A DNA stretch of 64,000 nucleotides from Symmetrospora coprosmae (GCA_008802785.1 VUYT01000001.1:1054001-1118000); one strand, 5' to 3'; shown: positions 19,743 to 32,034, counted from the stretch's first letter. Numbers and translations are program-made. Notes: generated from the letters alone by a model not told the origin.

Positions 19743-21155
19743 ATGCAAGCCTCGACGTCTGCAAGCACAAGCACGAATCAAGCTCAGGATGCAAAGACGG
19801 GCCAGGGCGCGATAGATCCAGGTTAGCACAGACAGCAGCCGCGGTCACTGCTTTCCGACGCGGAAGAGGGAGAAGCAGAAGAAGCCCTGCTCAAAGTCAC
19901 GCTCGGACACACATACACACATTCCTACAGAGCTCTTCAAGCGGATACAGCCTGCAGAGTATTTCTCCCGCTTCATGGCCGAGGGCTTCCGCCCAGATGG
20001 ACGCCACTTCAAAGAGTTCCGGAAGCCCGTCGTCAACCTCGGTGGGTGACTATGTGAAGGCGGCCTCGTTCGGACAGAAGGATTCACACCTCCTTCTCCT
20101 GTTCCCGCCAATCATGACAGGCTCTGTGTCGTCCGCGGACGGCTCGGCACTCGTCAAGTTCGGAGAGACGACCGTGCTATGCGGCATCCGCGCCGAGATC
20201 GCAGAGCCCGACATCATGGCCCCAAATAGCGGATTCCTGGGTGAGGCCACTCTTCTTCGCATTCCCCTTCGCTGCGATGCTTCCACGCTCTGCTAAACGA
20301 GGCCCCGCCCTTCCGCTCTAAGTGCCCAATGTCGATCTCCCCGCACTGTGCTCCTCCAAGTTCCGTCCCGGACCACCGAGCGACGAAGCACAGGTGCTCA
20401 GCAATCGGATACGCAACATTGCTCTCTCGTCAGCTGCCCCTTTCTTAAAAACCTGCGTGTGCCGTGAGCTGACCTCAGAAGCCCAACTCCCAGATCTGGC
20501 ATGCTGCCGCTGAAATCACTCTGCATACGGCCAGGGAGAGCAGTCTGGGTCATCTATGCCGACATCATGTGCATCAACTACGATGGTAACGTGACCGACG
20601 CATCCCTCTTCGCGCTCGTGGCCGCTCTCAGAAACAGTAAGTGTGTGTACTGGCTCGCACAGCCAAAACAGACGCAGTATACTCAGCACCGCATACGCTC
20701 TCGCATGCTTTCGCCTCTCCCCCAGCCCGGACACCGAAAGCAAGATGGGACGAAGACCTCGAAGCGGCTGTAGCTGATTCAGACAGCGCGGAAGAGCCGC
20801 TACAGATCGCGTCCGAGATCTATAGCGCATCTTTCGGCGTAACTTCAGAAGGGTGAGTCTAACTGATACTCTCCGAGTCGAGGCCTGCCTCTGACGGCTT
20901 ACAACTTCCCACCCCACTGCTCTGTCTGATCAACCCCTCGTGTGCAGCACGCAACTCCTCTCCGATCTCACCGCCTTCGAAGAACCACTTTGCCAGACGC
21001 AAGTGACGATAGCGCTAGACGAAGCGGGCAAGCTCCGGCATGTCTCGCAGGCTGGCCCGGGTTACAGGGACCCAGCGTCGCCGGCAAGCCTAGTGACCGA
21101 ATGCATCAAGCTGGCGAGAGAGCGCTGGCGGCAGTGTAGAGATGCATTGCAATGA
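19743..21155 (+). CDS. RRP43: Exosome complex ring subunit RRP43 (EXOSC8)
   Basis: Seven exons (19743-19821, 19931-20041, 20121-20240, 20323-20428, 20494-20636, 20726-20852, 20948-21155) give 297 residues, close to the 276 of human EXOSC8. Landmarks: LFKRIQPAEYFSRF near the N-terminus, RPDGRHFKEFRK, SADGSALVKFGETTVLCG, VPNVDLPALCSSKFRPGPP, LCIRPGRAVWVIYADIMC, YDGNVTDASLFALVAAL and a C-terminal half ending with TECIKLARERW. This is an RNase PH-fold subunit of the hexameric exosome ring, which threads RNA toward the catalytic subunits for 3'-5' decay and rRNA processing; eukaryotic ring subunits are not themselves catalytic. The acceptor of exon 5 was chosen so that spacing matches human EXOSC8 (24 residues from QV to LCI). 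Confidence 0.93.
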
Positions 21156-21379
21156 CGCATTTAAACAGAGGCTGTCCAAAGCTCGCCGCCGTAGAAAGGT
21201 CGTGCGCCTGAAGTGACCCTGTTGCTTTAGCATGATGAGCGCGAAGCCCCCGAGAAAACCTAAATATGGACCCAGCTTGTACATGGGGAAAGGCGAGGTA
21301 GTAGTGCATCTGAGTCAACAACACGGAAATTTGCGAGGCATCACGAACCATAGATCGATGGCCAGCGCTGGCGGCACGT

Positions 21380-24300
21380 CTAGCCCTGCTTGTTGGCCAG
21401 ACGCCGGGTCAGGATCCTGCTGAGAGGCAGTTTCTCCGGAAGCCAGTCGCCATTGTTGATGCACAAGACCTTCATGTTTTCGTGATACGCGAGTCCGGTA
21501 AGGAGCTTGGGCGTAATGAGGAAGTACCTGTGCAGAGAGGCACATCATCAATTGTTGCGCTCATACCAGGTTGGAAAGGGGAACAAGTGAAGGCTCGACT
21601 CACTGCCCCTGATCCGGCTTCTCGCACACGGCATGCACAAGGTGGTTGTGAATGGCCCGCTCAGCGCGCCCGTCCATGCCCTGGTTGATCTCGTCGACCA
21701 TCGAAAAGGGGACCTGGCTGAGCTCGAGCAGGCTGATGAGGTACAGGATGGTCGTGAGCGAGCGCTCGCCCCCGGACTGGCGCTGGTGCGTGAGCTCCGT
21801 AAGCGATTCGCCGTCGCGGAACGAGACAAGAATGCGGATGGCCCATTTCCCATAGTCATCTCCTTGCTCGTTGATGTTTACCTCGCCGAGACAGCCGAGG
21901 CCTGATGGGGAAAAGGTGGAACAACGGTAGTCGAGACAATCTCAGCTCGCGCCATGCTAGCACTACTCAGTCTGAAGCAGCCTTTGTCAAACGCACCGTG
22001 CATGGCATCGGAAAAATTCTTGCTGACGCGGTCGACAATCTCCCTGAGCGGACCTAGCCATTTGTCCTGGAGAGAGAATGGCGCTTGCTTTTAGCTCGGA
22101 CAATTCGGCCGATGGGAACGCGCACAAGACGCACCTTGGTCTCGGCCATTTTGGTTTGTGCCGTCTCTGTTGTGTTGCGCTGCTTCCTGACGTTCTCGGT
22201 CAATGTGTCCACCTGACGGAAGGCAGGCGAAATGCGTCGCATTAGCTGGGACCATCCGCCCGACAGTCCGACTGAGAGCCGTGTGAAGAAAAGAGACGCA
22301 CCACTCCCTTGAGCTCCTCATACCGCTCGATCGTGTTTGGCGCGACGTTCGCTATGAGCTCCAGTTGTCCCCGGACGTCCTCGAGCTCAGCCGCAACCTC
22401 CTGGGCGTTCCTGCCCGTATTCAGCTCCTGCTGGAACGCCTCGGCGAGATGATCTCCGATCCTGGCCTTTGCCTCCTCAGCCCTCGCCCATATCTCCCTT
22501 GCCAATACTCGCTGCGCGGTGAAAGCCGCCGAATGAGTCTCGAACTCTTCGGTAGCCTGCGCCATTTCCACACTGACGTCCTTGGCGGCTTGCTCGACGG
22601 CTGCCGAGTCGGCCGACGCATGGAGAGACGCGCAAGTCGCTCGGACATCGGCAGTGTGCGCTTTCATGAGGTTGTCGATGACCCCCTACGCAGGTCAATA
22701 GTGTTCAGCATCGGGCCTGACCGCTAGACCTCTCCTCGATAGCAGAGAAAACATTAAGCTACTCACCGTCAGCCTGCGAGCGCCCTGCAGACGGTCTTTA
22801 GCCATTCGAGCCATCTTCCTGGTATGCTCCTTGCGCTTCTCGTCCTCGCTCGGCAGGTTCTGGATCTCGTCTCGCTTCTTTCGCTCCGTATCCAGGTTCA
22901 CTCGAGCGCGCTCAAATGCCGTGCGGGCATCGCGAACCGCCCGGCGCTGTTCCTCGACCGCTCCCTGTTGCGCAAGGATTAGAACGCATCATCAGTCCGC
23001 TGGTGTTCCCGGTGCAGTCTGCAGACACGCACTCGCTGCTTCTTCAGGTCCTCGAAGCGAGCCCGCTTCTCGGTATCTCCTGCGGTTATGGCATCCCTTT
23101 GGTCTTGGAGAGCCCGAAGAGCCTCCTCCTTCTCGACCAGAGCCTGCTCGAGCTCACGCAGGCGACCGGTGTCGACTGTGGTACACTGAAGGTTAGCCAA
23201 GAACTCGACGCTAGTAAGACAGCGAAAGTCTGCTCACTGTTCTCGACAAAGAGGCGGGGGTCCCTTGTCGCATTGTCCTGCACGATGGCGCTCCTGTTCC
23301 CGTACTTTCCGAACTGGATGGACGTGATTCTGTCACTCGTGATGAACTTCCGGAAAGGTGCATTCGGAACGGTGAGGCGGTCGATCGGAATGTTCTGCCC
23401 ATCCCCAAAGGCGACAGGCTGAAGCGAGCATGCCGGGAGTCAGCCTTTGATTGGCCGAAGGTGGGCCGAAGCTCGGGGCAGCTCACAATCATGTGCAGAT
23501 TCTGATCCGCGCACAGGTATGCGAGCACATCCTCCGGGCCGTCAACAAGGTCGATGGCGAAGGCGTCGAAGCCGTACTCGCGAAGCTTTGGGGCAGGTGT
23601 GGAAGCATGAGAATAGCTGACATGGCCGGTCGCAGGTCAGCACGGCCCGGCCTACCTGCTCGTTTGACATGGGTCGCCGGTAATTGGCAAGAACCCTCTT
23701 CTCGGGCGGCAGTCGGGCAACGTTGATGCGGAGGTCGACGGGCTTCTCGCTACCGGCCTTCGGGTACCGTGTGAATCGGTTCGTAACTGTCGTGTAGTCC
23801 TCCTCTTCCGTGCAGATGACCGTCTTGAACGTCTGGTAGTTGATGGCTGCCTCCGCCACACGCGCGTGCCGCCTGTCCTTGACGGTCAGCAGAAGGCGGA
23901 TCGGCTCGTGCACCGTGCCCTTGAAGCGTCCTTCGCGGTTCTCGTTCCTGACCCAGGCTGCTCCCGTCCACAGGGCATTGTCCTCGCGCTGGCACTGGAT
24001 GTCGCGGCGCGACTTGACGTTGTTGAGCTCGGTGATGCTGCGCACGAGGGTGAAGCGTGATGGGACACATTCAGCTGTCAGACGCGCACGATCGCCGTAA
24101 ACCTCTGATATGTACTCACCCATTTCTGATCCCTCGCTGCTCCCTGTGATTGTTGTCAATCTGATCGACAAGGCCTTCATGCACGGCACGGTCCTCCATG
24201 ATCTCGGCCTGGAGCTCGCGCATCTGCCCGCCCAGCTGGTCCATCTCGGCCTTGAGCTCGGGCGGCTCTCCATCCGGTGGCCTCTGCGCCGTCTGTGCCT

Positions 24301-26470
24301 TGAGCGCCTCAATCTTGCGCTCGATGTCCTGCAGGTCCCGCTTCCTCTTCTTCTCGGCATCCTTGAGCTGGAGTAGCGTGTCCCGCAGCGCCTCGATCTC
24401 GGCGTCGGCTCTTTCGATCCCTTGCGTTGCCAGATTGTAGTCGCGGTTGAAGCCCGAATTCTTGCTCGCGATGACCTTGCGTCGCTTCTCGGTCGCCTTG
24501 CACAGTCCCTTGATACCTCTGTGGGGGAAGATAGTGGGAAACAGCTTCTTCAGACAGCTTGTTCTCCTTCGACTGTCCAAGCGAGGCAACCCACTCTCGC
24601 TGCGCCTCCAGCGGAGCATTCTGATCCTTGAGCGCATCGAGCTTCTCTTTTGCGGCATTCTTTTCTATCTTTTTGGCGTCGTGCTTGTTCTTTGCGGCTG
24701 TGTACTGCGCGTACGGGAGAGCAACCTCGAGGAGGAGTGCGCGCTCCTCGACCTGCTGCTTCTCCCTGTACCGCTCAACGTCGCGCTCCATCCCGCGCAG
24801 GCGGCGCGTCTTCTCCTCGAGCATGTCGGCGTTCTTCTCCAGCTCCTTGCTCGCCGTCGCGTACTGCTCCTTGAGCTCTGTGAGCTGATTCTGGTGCACC
24901 AGGAGGCGCGGGTCCACGACTCGCTGCGTCTCGCGGAGGAGCTCAACTCCCGTCATGGCCGAGAACTCCTTGACGCGATCTTGCGGCAGAAAGCAGCTGT
25001 GCGCACACAAAGGGAGTGAGCAGCCGCGGGAGGTTACCAAGCACCGCGCGAAACCGCAACTCACCAGAGGTTGTTCACGTCATCATTGAGCTTGCCCACT
25101 GTGTTCTGCACGTCCTTCTTGCTGGCGGATCGACCGTCAATCTCAAAGGTAGACTTGTTGTCCTTCGCGTTGATCGAGCGCTTGATGGTCGTGTTGGTTC
25201 TGCCGGGCTTGCCTTTGAGCTCGATTTCGACGAAGCCGTTGGAGCAGTTCTCCCGGACAAAGTTCTTGAGATCCTTGCTTCTGCCCATGAGCTGCAGGTA
25301 TGGGAGCAGTTTAGCGGCTAGCCCTGACCTGAAGCGCGACATGGGAACTCACCTTGGGAGGGAAGCCGAGACCGATGGCCATTGCAGCTGCGAGAGTGCT
25401 CTTGCCTGATCCGTTCGGGCCTGTGAAATCATGCAAATGGTCAGGCACTGCAGCACCTCGCCGATGTACTCCTTCTGCTTACCAATGATCTATTTGGCAT
25501 GATGCGGGCAGAGAGAGAGGCAGGCGTCAGCGTGCACTCCGGCGGCCAGTTGCGGTATCCAACACACCATGTTGAGATGCGGTCCTGGCTTTGCTACAAC
25601 ATCGCTGTATGTGACAAAGTTCTTGCAGTGAATGCGGACGACCGAGCCCATTACGTATCTGGCGGGCAGGCAGAACATCAGTATCACGCTCAAGTTTTGA
25701 CACGCGGACGGGCAATGCACCCACCCATCCTTCGGATCCCTGATCAGCTTTGGTTGGATCTTGAAACGCTTCTTCTCCTCCTCCTTGACGTCCACAGCCC
25801 CGTCCTCCTCTTCGTCCTCATCGTCAACGATGAGCTCCTGCTGCTGCTGGCTGTTGTCGGCTGCTCGGCTGGACCGCCTGGGGGTGCCATTTGCATTCTC
25901 GTCGTCACTGAGCAGATCCGTCACGGCAGCAGAAGTAGACGCGGCAGCGGCAGCGGCAGCGGGCTTTGCTGCAGCCCGTCCAGATCGGCTGAGTCGCCGT
26001 TTCTTGCTTGCAGCCGAGCCGGGGACGGATGTCGAAGGGGTCGCTGTTACGCGGCTGGCGTCGTTCTCGTCATTCTCATCGGCGTCGCTGTCGATGGCGA
26101 TGCTCTGGGTCTGCGACAGCCTCGAGGCGGATGCGGAGGAGGAGTTGCGGGCGGCGTTGGTGGTGCTCTTTGACCTGGAAGCGCTTCCGCTCCCGCTTCC
26201 GCTGCCGTTCGCGCCTCCGTTCCTGCCGGTCGAGGCGGAAGGGGACGCGACAATGACGCCGTCGCTCGTCTGTCGCCTAGATGATGCGGTCCCGTTTGCT
26301 TGCTGCTTGCCGTTCACTCTGGGCGTCGCCGGGCTCCTGAACGTGTTCCCCTCGCCGCCTGCCCCTTCGTGCTCGACGACGCGTCGGACGCTCCCCAGCT
26401 GGGCTGGCGACGAGGCCAGGTTGAGATTGCTGCCATGCCTCGCCGACTTTGGAGTGGTGTGCGCCGACAT
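21380..26470 (-). CDS. SMC5: SMC5, core ATPase of the SMC5/6 complex, 17 exons
   Basis: Exons (minus): 26470-25725, 25658-25568, 25489-25483, 25420-25353, 25291-25065, 24996-24556, 24518-24120, 24037-23656, 23585-23487, 23418-23238, 23175-23033, 22964-22767, 22685-22302, 22245-22135, 22066-21997, 21901-21604, 21527-21380. All phases agree; 1330 residues, longer than the 1101 of human SMC5 because of a disordered, Ser/Ala-rich N-terminus of about 250 residues. Landmarks: [16 protein letters not shown], Walker [10 protein letters not shown] (about 282-290), [18 protein letters not shown], long coiled coils with a hinge around 620-760, signature [16 protein letters not shown] (about 1225) and Walker [12 protein letters not shown]. 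With SMC6 it acts in chromosome segregation and recombinational repair. Exon 3 is only 7 bases and supplies part of the Walker A approach. Intact. Confidence 0.93.
25483..25489 (-). other. SMC5: Seven-base microexon of SMC5
   Basis: ATCATTG lies between an acceptor aaatag and a donor gtaagc. Spliced between AAC ATG and GC CCG AAC it yields [13 protein letters not shown], exactly the conserved SMC5 string. Without it the frame shifts immediately before the Walker A motif. Flanking introns are 25490-25567 and 25421-25482. Confidence 0.85.
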
Positions 26471-26970
26471 GTCCCCAGCCGCGGCCGTTGTGAAGCACAC
26501 TAGACAAGGAGCTCTTCCTCTACTCTCGCTCTGCCTGGTTCTGTATAAGCTGGTTGTTGTGCGGAAGCTGAAGAGGAGGGACTTGGACCAGGCGGCGCAG
26601 GGGCCGGATTTCAGTCGGGACTGAGACTAGCGACGACAGCCACTCGAAGGAGAGAGAGGGAGGGCTGCACCCTTCTGCAGTGTGTACATGTAGGAGAGCT
26701 GTGTGTGCACGCGCGTATGCAGTCTGTAGCGTCTTGCGTTTATTCGGTGTCGCCGGAAGTACGCGTTAAGGGCACTGGCCTCCCCCGCTGCCATGCCAGT
26801 AGTGACGGCTCCACAGCGAGTTGCCCCCATACCATCATGCTCATTCGGATCAGGCAGCGCAGTGCAATGAAGCACAACCATGCATGACTGAAAGGCCAGC
26901 ACAGATGAGATACACGCAGCAACCTCTAGAGAGAAACGCCTGAAACGCCTTCTAGCTGGGAGAGCCCTCC
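26471..26970. promoter_or_regulatory. Divergent promoter region of SMC5 and XRCC2
   Basis: 500 bases separate the two ATGs, which point away from each other. A tataag string near 26540 lies about 70 bases upstream of the SMC5 ATG and could serve as its TATA-like element. Shared control of two homologous-recombination genes is an inference from layout. Confidence 0.55.
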
Positions 26971-28214
26971 ATGGCCGCACAGCAACTCCTGGCTGGCATT
27001 CACTGCGAGACTGGCAGGGAGGTGCGCATACTCAGGCCACAACATCGAGACAGCAGCAGTCCAGCCCTGATATACCCTCCTCCATGCATTAATGGCAGCT
27101 CCTCCAATCCGTCCGCTACTACACGGACCCGCCCGGCTCCACCTTCTTTGCCCCGCTCGACGCCATCCTCGAGAACTACCACCCGCATGCGAGCGACAGC
27201 AGCACGCTCAATCGCGGCGATGTGCTCGAGGTCCAAGGCCCCGCCGGATCGGGCAAGACGTCCATCCTCCACTTTCTCGCAATGACGACCTGCCTGCCCC
27301 GCAGCTGGTCGGTCGCCCTCAGCGTCCGCGGCAGCTCGCGCCCGCCTCGCATCGAGGACATTGCAATAGGCGGGAGGAGCAGGTCCGTCGCTGTCGTCGA
27401 CTGCAACAATGGGAGATTCAGCATCGAGCGGCTGTATCGCCTCGTGCACGCGCATCTGGAGAGGCGCGTACAGGAGCATGCCGGCCAGATACCGGCTTTG
27501 TACTCGGCCACGGCGCCAGAGGAGGACCTCCACAAAGAAACAATCAAAGCCTTGGCTCGGGTACACGTCTTCAACCCCACCTCGTCAGTCTCGCTCGCCG
27601 CCACGCTGCTCCAGCTGCCCCTCTACAGCATCAAGGCCTGCGCCAGCGAGATCCTCTTTGTCCTCGTCGACGGCATGTCTGCCTTCTACTGGCAGGACCG
27701 CTATGCCCAAGAACAGGAGCACTCCTCCAGGCGCGAGGGCAAACCAAAGATCCCATCTCTGTCGAAGCAGCCCATGCAGAATGTCATCCATGCCCTCAAG
27801 ACTGTCCGGGAGAAGCTGGGCTGCGTCACGGTCCTCACGAACTGGGCGTTCCCCTCCGGCAACGCAGAGAGCGACTCGCATTTCTACCGCCAGCATCTAC
27901 AGCGGCCGTACCCTTCTCCATTCCTCCGCGCAGGGGACGACATTTACCCTTTGCAGCCAGAGTTCTTCGAGGAGCATCCATTCTACTCGTCCAGCTTTGC
28001 CATCACCCACCATCTCACACTCCGCCCGGCCGAGATCAAGCCTGTCCCGGTCGAGCAAGGCTTTGACGTCGCAGAGAAGGAGGAAAAGTTTCGCTTTGCG
28101 GAGCAGCAGGATAAGGGGAGCACGGTCTACGTTAGGCTGCCGGGCATCGAGAATGGGGATTGCGTGGGGATGTGGGAGCTGGTCAACCGGGCGAACGGTG
28201 TGGAGGGTTTGTGA
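26971..28214 (+). CDS. XRCC2: XRCC2-like RAD51 paralogue
   Basis: Exons 26971-27021 and 27099-28214 (77-base intron, donor gtgcgc) give 388 residues; human XRCC2 has 280. Starts MAAQQLLAGIHCETG. Walker A GPAGSGKT falls at about 64-71 after VLEVQ; the Walker B-like strand is EILFVLVDGMSAFYWQDR, closely matching the LIDSLSAFYW string of XRCC2. Sensing region CVTVLTNWAF follows. XRCC2 joins a RAD51-paralogue complex that helps load RAD51 on single-stranded DNA during homologous recombination. The extra length is mainly in the C-terminal half. It shares a divergent intergenic region with SMC5. Confidence 0.88.
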
Positions 28215-28524
28215 GAGACAGAACGTGTAGCATAGCTGTAGCTCAAGCGCTGGATGAGCATGGCTGGGTGACCTGGCTGTGTGCTTATCTCGGAGCTGCT
28301 TTGTTCAGGTGTCGGCGACAGTCGTGCTTGCCTTCCCTCTCTTCCCTGCCGCTCCTCCCCTTCTTCCCTTTCCTCCGTCTCCTCCCTTTAGCGATCTCTG
28401 CCGATCCCTACCGATCCTCCCGATGCGCAGCGTCCTTCCTCTCCTCCATTCCTTCCTTCCCTCCCACTGCTCCCTTCTCTCCCTTTGATTGCTTTGAGCC
28501 TTCCTTCCCCTTCCTCCACAGCCT
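28215..28524. promoter_or_regulatory. Pyrimidine-rich stretch upstream of the first BTB-like gene
   Basis: Plus-strand sequence from about 28318 to 28520 is almost entirely C and T (cttccctctcttccctgcc and similar), ending at the proposed ATG at 28525. Long CT tracts are common in fungal promoters just upstream of transcription starts. The left part holds the end of the XRCC2 transcript. Confidence 0.5.
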
Positions 28525-29532
28525 ATGAAACGTCCGCTGGACGCGTGGACTCCTCTCTCCCTCTTCCCTTTCCACTTCGCACCACCTGTCTCATTGGGTC
28601 GACTGACATCGCTACGTACGAAGGTAATTGTGCGCATCCTCCCTTGCGCGACCTCACGGCTCGGTGCACATGCTGATCCAGCTAACCCGTGCATGTCCAA
28701 GACCGAGACTCGTGATGTCACCTCAGTGGTACACGGGAGTCGAGGTCGGCGATGAGCTGGTAAACAGCCCCAGATCGCCCCCGCCGCTCGTAGCTGACTA
28801 TGAGCTGGAGGACCTCGCCATCCCTGGCGCCGACCTCTATCTCATCACGTCCGACAATGTCGCCTTCCTGGTCCGTAAAGCCGTACTCGAAGCTCACTCC
28901 CGCTACTTCTCCGACATCCTCTCTCAACGTTGCATTGTAAAGGCGGCCTTCAACATCAACGGTCACCTTTCCAGCGTTCCCGCCGTTCCCCTCGACTTTC
29001 CAGCAGGCATGATCAGACCGCTTCTCATGCATTTTAGCCCTCGACACAACTACGACAAAGGCCCCAGTCTGTCGGAAATCCTCGACGTCTTCGAGATCAG
29101 CCACAAATACAACATCAAGTTGCTGTTGGACAGCATGCGAGACAAGCTTCGGTGAGGTTTGCGGAGAAGCTGGGCGGATGCTTGTTCGCGCCCATGCGGC
29201 TAAAGCTTTTAGGCCTTCCAGCCTTCGCCTCCATATGCCCGACGAGATCGGCATGCTCGAAGTCATCGTCGTTTACGGTCGCGCTAGTCGTGTTTACGAC
29301 CAGCTTATCCTGAACTCTGCTCGAGAAGCCATGTCGCGGTGGACAGGTGAATGGTCAGCGAGACGAGGGAAGGGCCATGACGAGTGGGAGTTCACGGACG
29401 ACGATACAGGGGAGGTCCTCTGCCTACAGATGTCTGACCGCGCCGCTGCCGACCTCGTAAGTACAATGCTCTGCAACATCATGACGCGATAACGTGAGGC
29501 CGACGTTACCTCTGCAGCTAATCCTCAAATGA
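28525..29532 (+). CDS. BTB/POZ-like protein 1 of a four-gene tandem array
   Basis: Proposed exons 28525-28623, 28727-29151, 29213-29456 and 29518-29532 give 260 residues. A simpler start at ATG 28715 would drop exon 1; the four-exon version is preferred because the paralogues also have a phase-0 intron just before the box. The BTB-like box spans GADLYLITSDNVAFLVRK, AVLEAHSRYFSDIL and ends with YNIKLLLDSMRDKLR. A C-terminal region holds two tryptophan blocks (SRWTGEW, DEWEF) and the family string DRAAADL. The last exon encodes only LILK. BTB domains dimerise and many bind CUL3 as ubiquitin-ligase adaptors; here that is inference, and no kelch, MATH or zinc finger partner domain is present. Confidence 0.7.
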
Positions 29533-30152
29533 GCGGAACGCACAAGATTCCTCGCGCAAGCAGCCTGAACGGATATCCATGGGGTAGCAACATAACCGAG
29601 AAGGATTGGCATCGCAGAGGATGCCGCCAGGGTGACAAGATACGGGGAGCTGCAATGGTCCGCTGCCAACAGCCATCAACACCCGGGAGAGATATGTGCA
29701 GTGATGTTGGAAATGAGGTGCTGAACGATTCGCAGCGGATAGAGATCGCCTTGCATGTGTTCATGACTGCCGCATCGACTGCTCCAAGAAGGACACGATG
29801 ATGCGTTACTCGCCTGGTTAGAGGCAGCTTTGTGAGATCCTTCCCTTCCTTTCTCCCTCAGGCTGTTTCCCTTTCTTCCGTACCCTGCCTTCCTTCGTTA
29901 CCACGCGTGCCTCTCCTTCCACACTCCCCTTCTTTCCGCCTCCTTCCTCCTCTCCTCCGCTCCAACAGTTGCTTATATATGCTATATGCAATTGTAGCAG
30001 CTCAGTCAGCGTGGCACACAGCGCGGTAAGGGCCTCTGTCCTTCTATACACGTACAGAGGGAACACGATCTCGACAACACCCACCCTTCCTTCTCTGACG
30101 GACCCCCGCCTCGGCGGTACCCACTCCAGAACACCCTCCCGATACTCCAGAC
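29533..30152. promoter_or_regulatory. Intergenic region with CT tract and TATA-like element before BTB-like gene 2
   Basis: A pyrimidine-rich tract runs from about 29838 to 29962, followed directly by gcttatatatgctatatgc at about 29969-29987, roughly 170 bases before the ATG of the next gene. CT tract plus TATA-like box make a plausible core promoter. No coding frame of note. Confidence 0.5.
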
Positions 30153-31604
30153 ATGTCAACCATGAAACGCACACTACAAAATCTCGCATCGGTCGCTCAC
30201 CGCCACGCCACCGCAAAGTCAAGCTCCGCAAACACTGCGAGCACCTCTGACAGCGACTTCGAGGAAATGCTGGTACCGGAACACAAAGCTCGACCAAGGC
30301 CTGCATCTGCCGAGAGCACAAGCGAGGCCGCCAAGAAGAAGCCCAAGAAGCGTAGGATGTCAGAAAGGGAGGCGAGCGTACCGCAAACTCCTGCTGCGTC
30401 CGGATCTATGCGCATTTCGCATCGGCACACCAGCTCTCGTCCGCTTCCCCTTAACTATCTCTGCAACATCGACGAGCTGGCGAGCAGTGATGAAGAGGCA
30501 GTCATGATTGTTGGTATGCCGAACCCGGCCTTGATGGTGTCAGCGGGAAGCGGCTCGGAACGTGGCAGTATCACCGCAACCAACAGCATGTCCGCTGCTA
30601 CCAGCGCCAGCCAGCCCAGCACCAGCACCAGCATCAGCGCCGTCGAGGGCGGGCACACGGGCAAGACATCCCGGCCCCCTTCTTCGCGCACATCGACCTC
30701 TCGAGAGCAGGGAGATCAGACGAATTCAAGGCCTCAAGTTGTAGGTTCAGCTCGGAATGGTTGCGCACGTCACCCTTCCTTGTACTGACGCAACCTTGCG
30801 AGGGCAGAAGGAAGAGACAAAGCCTTCCACCTGGTCTCCTCCTCTTCAGCTCAAAGAGCTAGGCATCATCGACCCCGACGCGTACATCATTGCAGATCTC
30901 GACGTCATCCCGGTGCGACGGGTTGCCCTGTGCGAGCATTCCGACGTCTTCGCGAAGCAGTTCAAGGAGCTCACCGTCCGCAAGAACGATCTCGAGGTCG
31001 ATGGTGTCAATCACAACTATCAGGTCATTCAAACAGGCGATAACTCGAGTGACCTCGTAGCTCTTCTGAAGCATGTCCACGCCGAGCTGAGGCGCGACCA
31101 GAACGTGGCTGTCTACCGACTCCTGGGACTCTTCGAGATGGCCTGCAAATATGAGACCAAGCTGGTGCGAGATCTCGTCTACGAGAAGCTACTGTGAGTA
31201 CGTATTCCTCATTGAAAAGCGGCAAATGTAACTGACGATGCGTCTGAGCAGGGGAATGCTGCATCACCCCGAGCGAAAGATGCGGCTGCCATCCGCTATC
31301 AAGTTTTACGCCATGGCTAGCCTCGCACTCGGCGAGTCCTCGCTCACCGAGACATGCGATCATCTAGTCAAGAACAGGCACTCGTGGGTGGGACAGACAG
31401 CCAGGAATAAGGACAAGTGGGTCTTCATGGTCAAGGAGCGGGCAGTGGAGGGTGACCGCTTCGAGACGACGGAGGTGCGCGTCAACATGCGAGATCGCGC
31501 AGCTGCGGATCTGGTGAGTCATGAGAGCGGTATTGTCACTTGGAGACGTAGGCTGACATTGCTGTTTACGCTCACAGTTTCTCGCTGCACTGCAGGCTAA
31601 ATGA
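30153..31604 (+). CDS. BTB/POZ-like protein 2 of the tandem array
   Basis: Exons 30153-30740, 30808-31193, 31252-31513 and 31578-31604 give 420 residues. The long first exon encodes a Ser/Thr-rich, disordered extension with a basic string (AAKKKPKKRRMSERE) that could be a nuclear-localisation signal. The box in exon 2 reads LKELGIIDPDAYIIADLD, VRRVALCEHSDVFAKQFK and ends YETKLVRDLVYEKLL. Exon 3 has a conserved helical segment, the tryptophan pair HSWVGQT and DKWVFMV, and MRDRAAADL; exon 4 encodes FLAALQAK. Introns precede the box (phase 0), follow it (phase 2) and follow AADL (phase 0), as in its neighbours. Only this member has the long N-terminal extension. Confidence 0.75.
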
Positions 31605-32034
31605 TCAGTATAGATGGCAGACCAGGCAGAGACGCAGGGAGAAAGTCGGAGAATTGGCGATTGGGCCACATCATCATGCCGCAGCAGAGTTGATCAAGTT
31701 AGTTTCCACGTGAGAGGAGTGTCTATGGCTCGACTAAGCCGTCTTATGCCTGGCAAGCAGAGACCTTGAACCCGTTTTGCCACCGACGTCGCCCCTCTCG
31801 ACCCTTCCGACCGCGACTCCCGCGTGCGGGGCTTCTCTCCGATCCTTTTACCACTGTCGACCTTCTCTCTCCGGACCGCTAGCAGCCTCATTCGACGGCC
31901 GCGATCGCTATACGACTACGCCGCTCAGCGTCTACACCTCGGATGTCCGGCTCGGGCCGCGCTACAACACGAGTTCCTCGTCAATTCCCCTCGCTGGGCG
32001 CCCGTCCAGTCAACAGGCAAGTGACCCACTCAAG
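31605..32034. other. Spacer before BTB-like gene 3
   Basis: About 430 bases. The reading frame of the next gene is open upstream to about 31777 but the first ATG in frame is at 32035. An ATG at 31943 opens another frame, so an extra upstream exon cannot be excluded. No other feature seen. Confidence 0.4.

Noticed and set aside
27092-28230. Two other long plus-strand frames overlapping XRCC2
   Set aside because: The XRCC2 frame has Walker motifs and family strings; the others are Arg/Pro/Ser-rich frame-shift shadows.
28693-28755. Short frame starting at the ATG at 28693 (MSKTETRDVTS) before BTB-like gene 1
   Set aside because: It runs out of frame with the BTB box and stops at once; the three-intron model or the ATG at 28715 is better.
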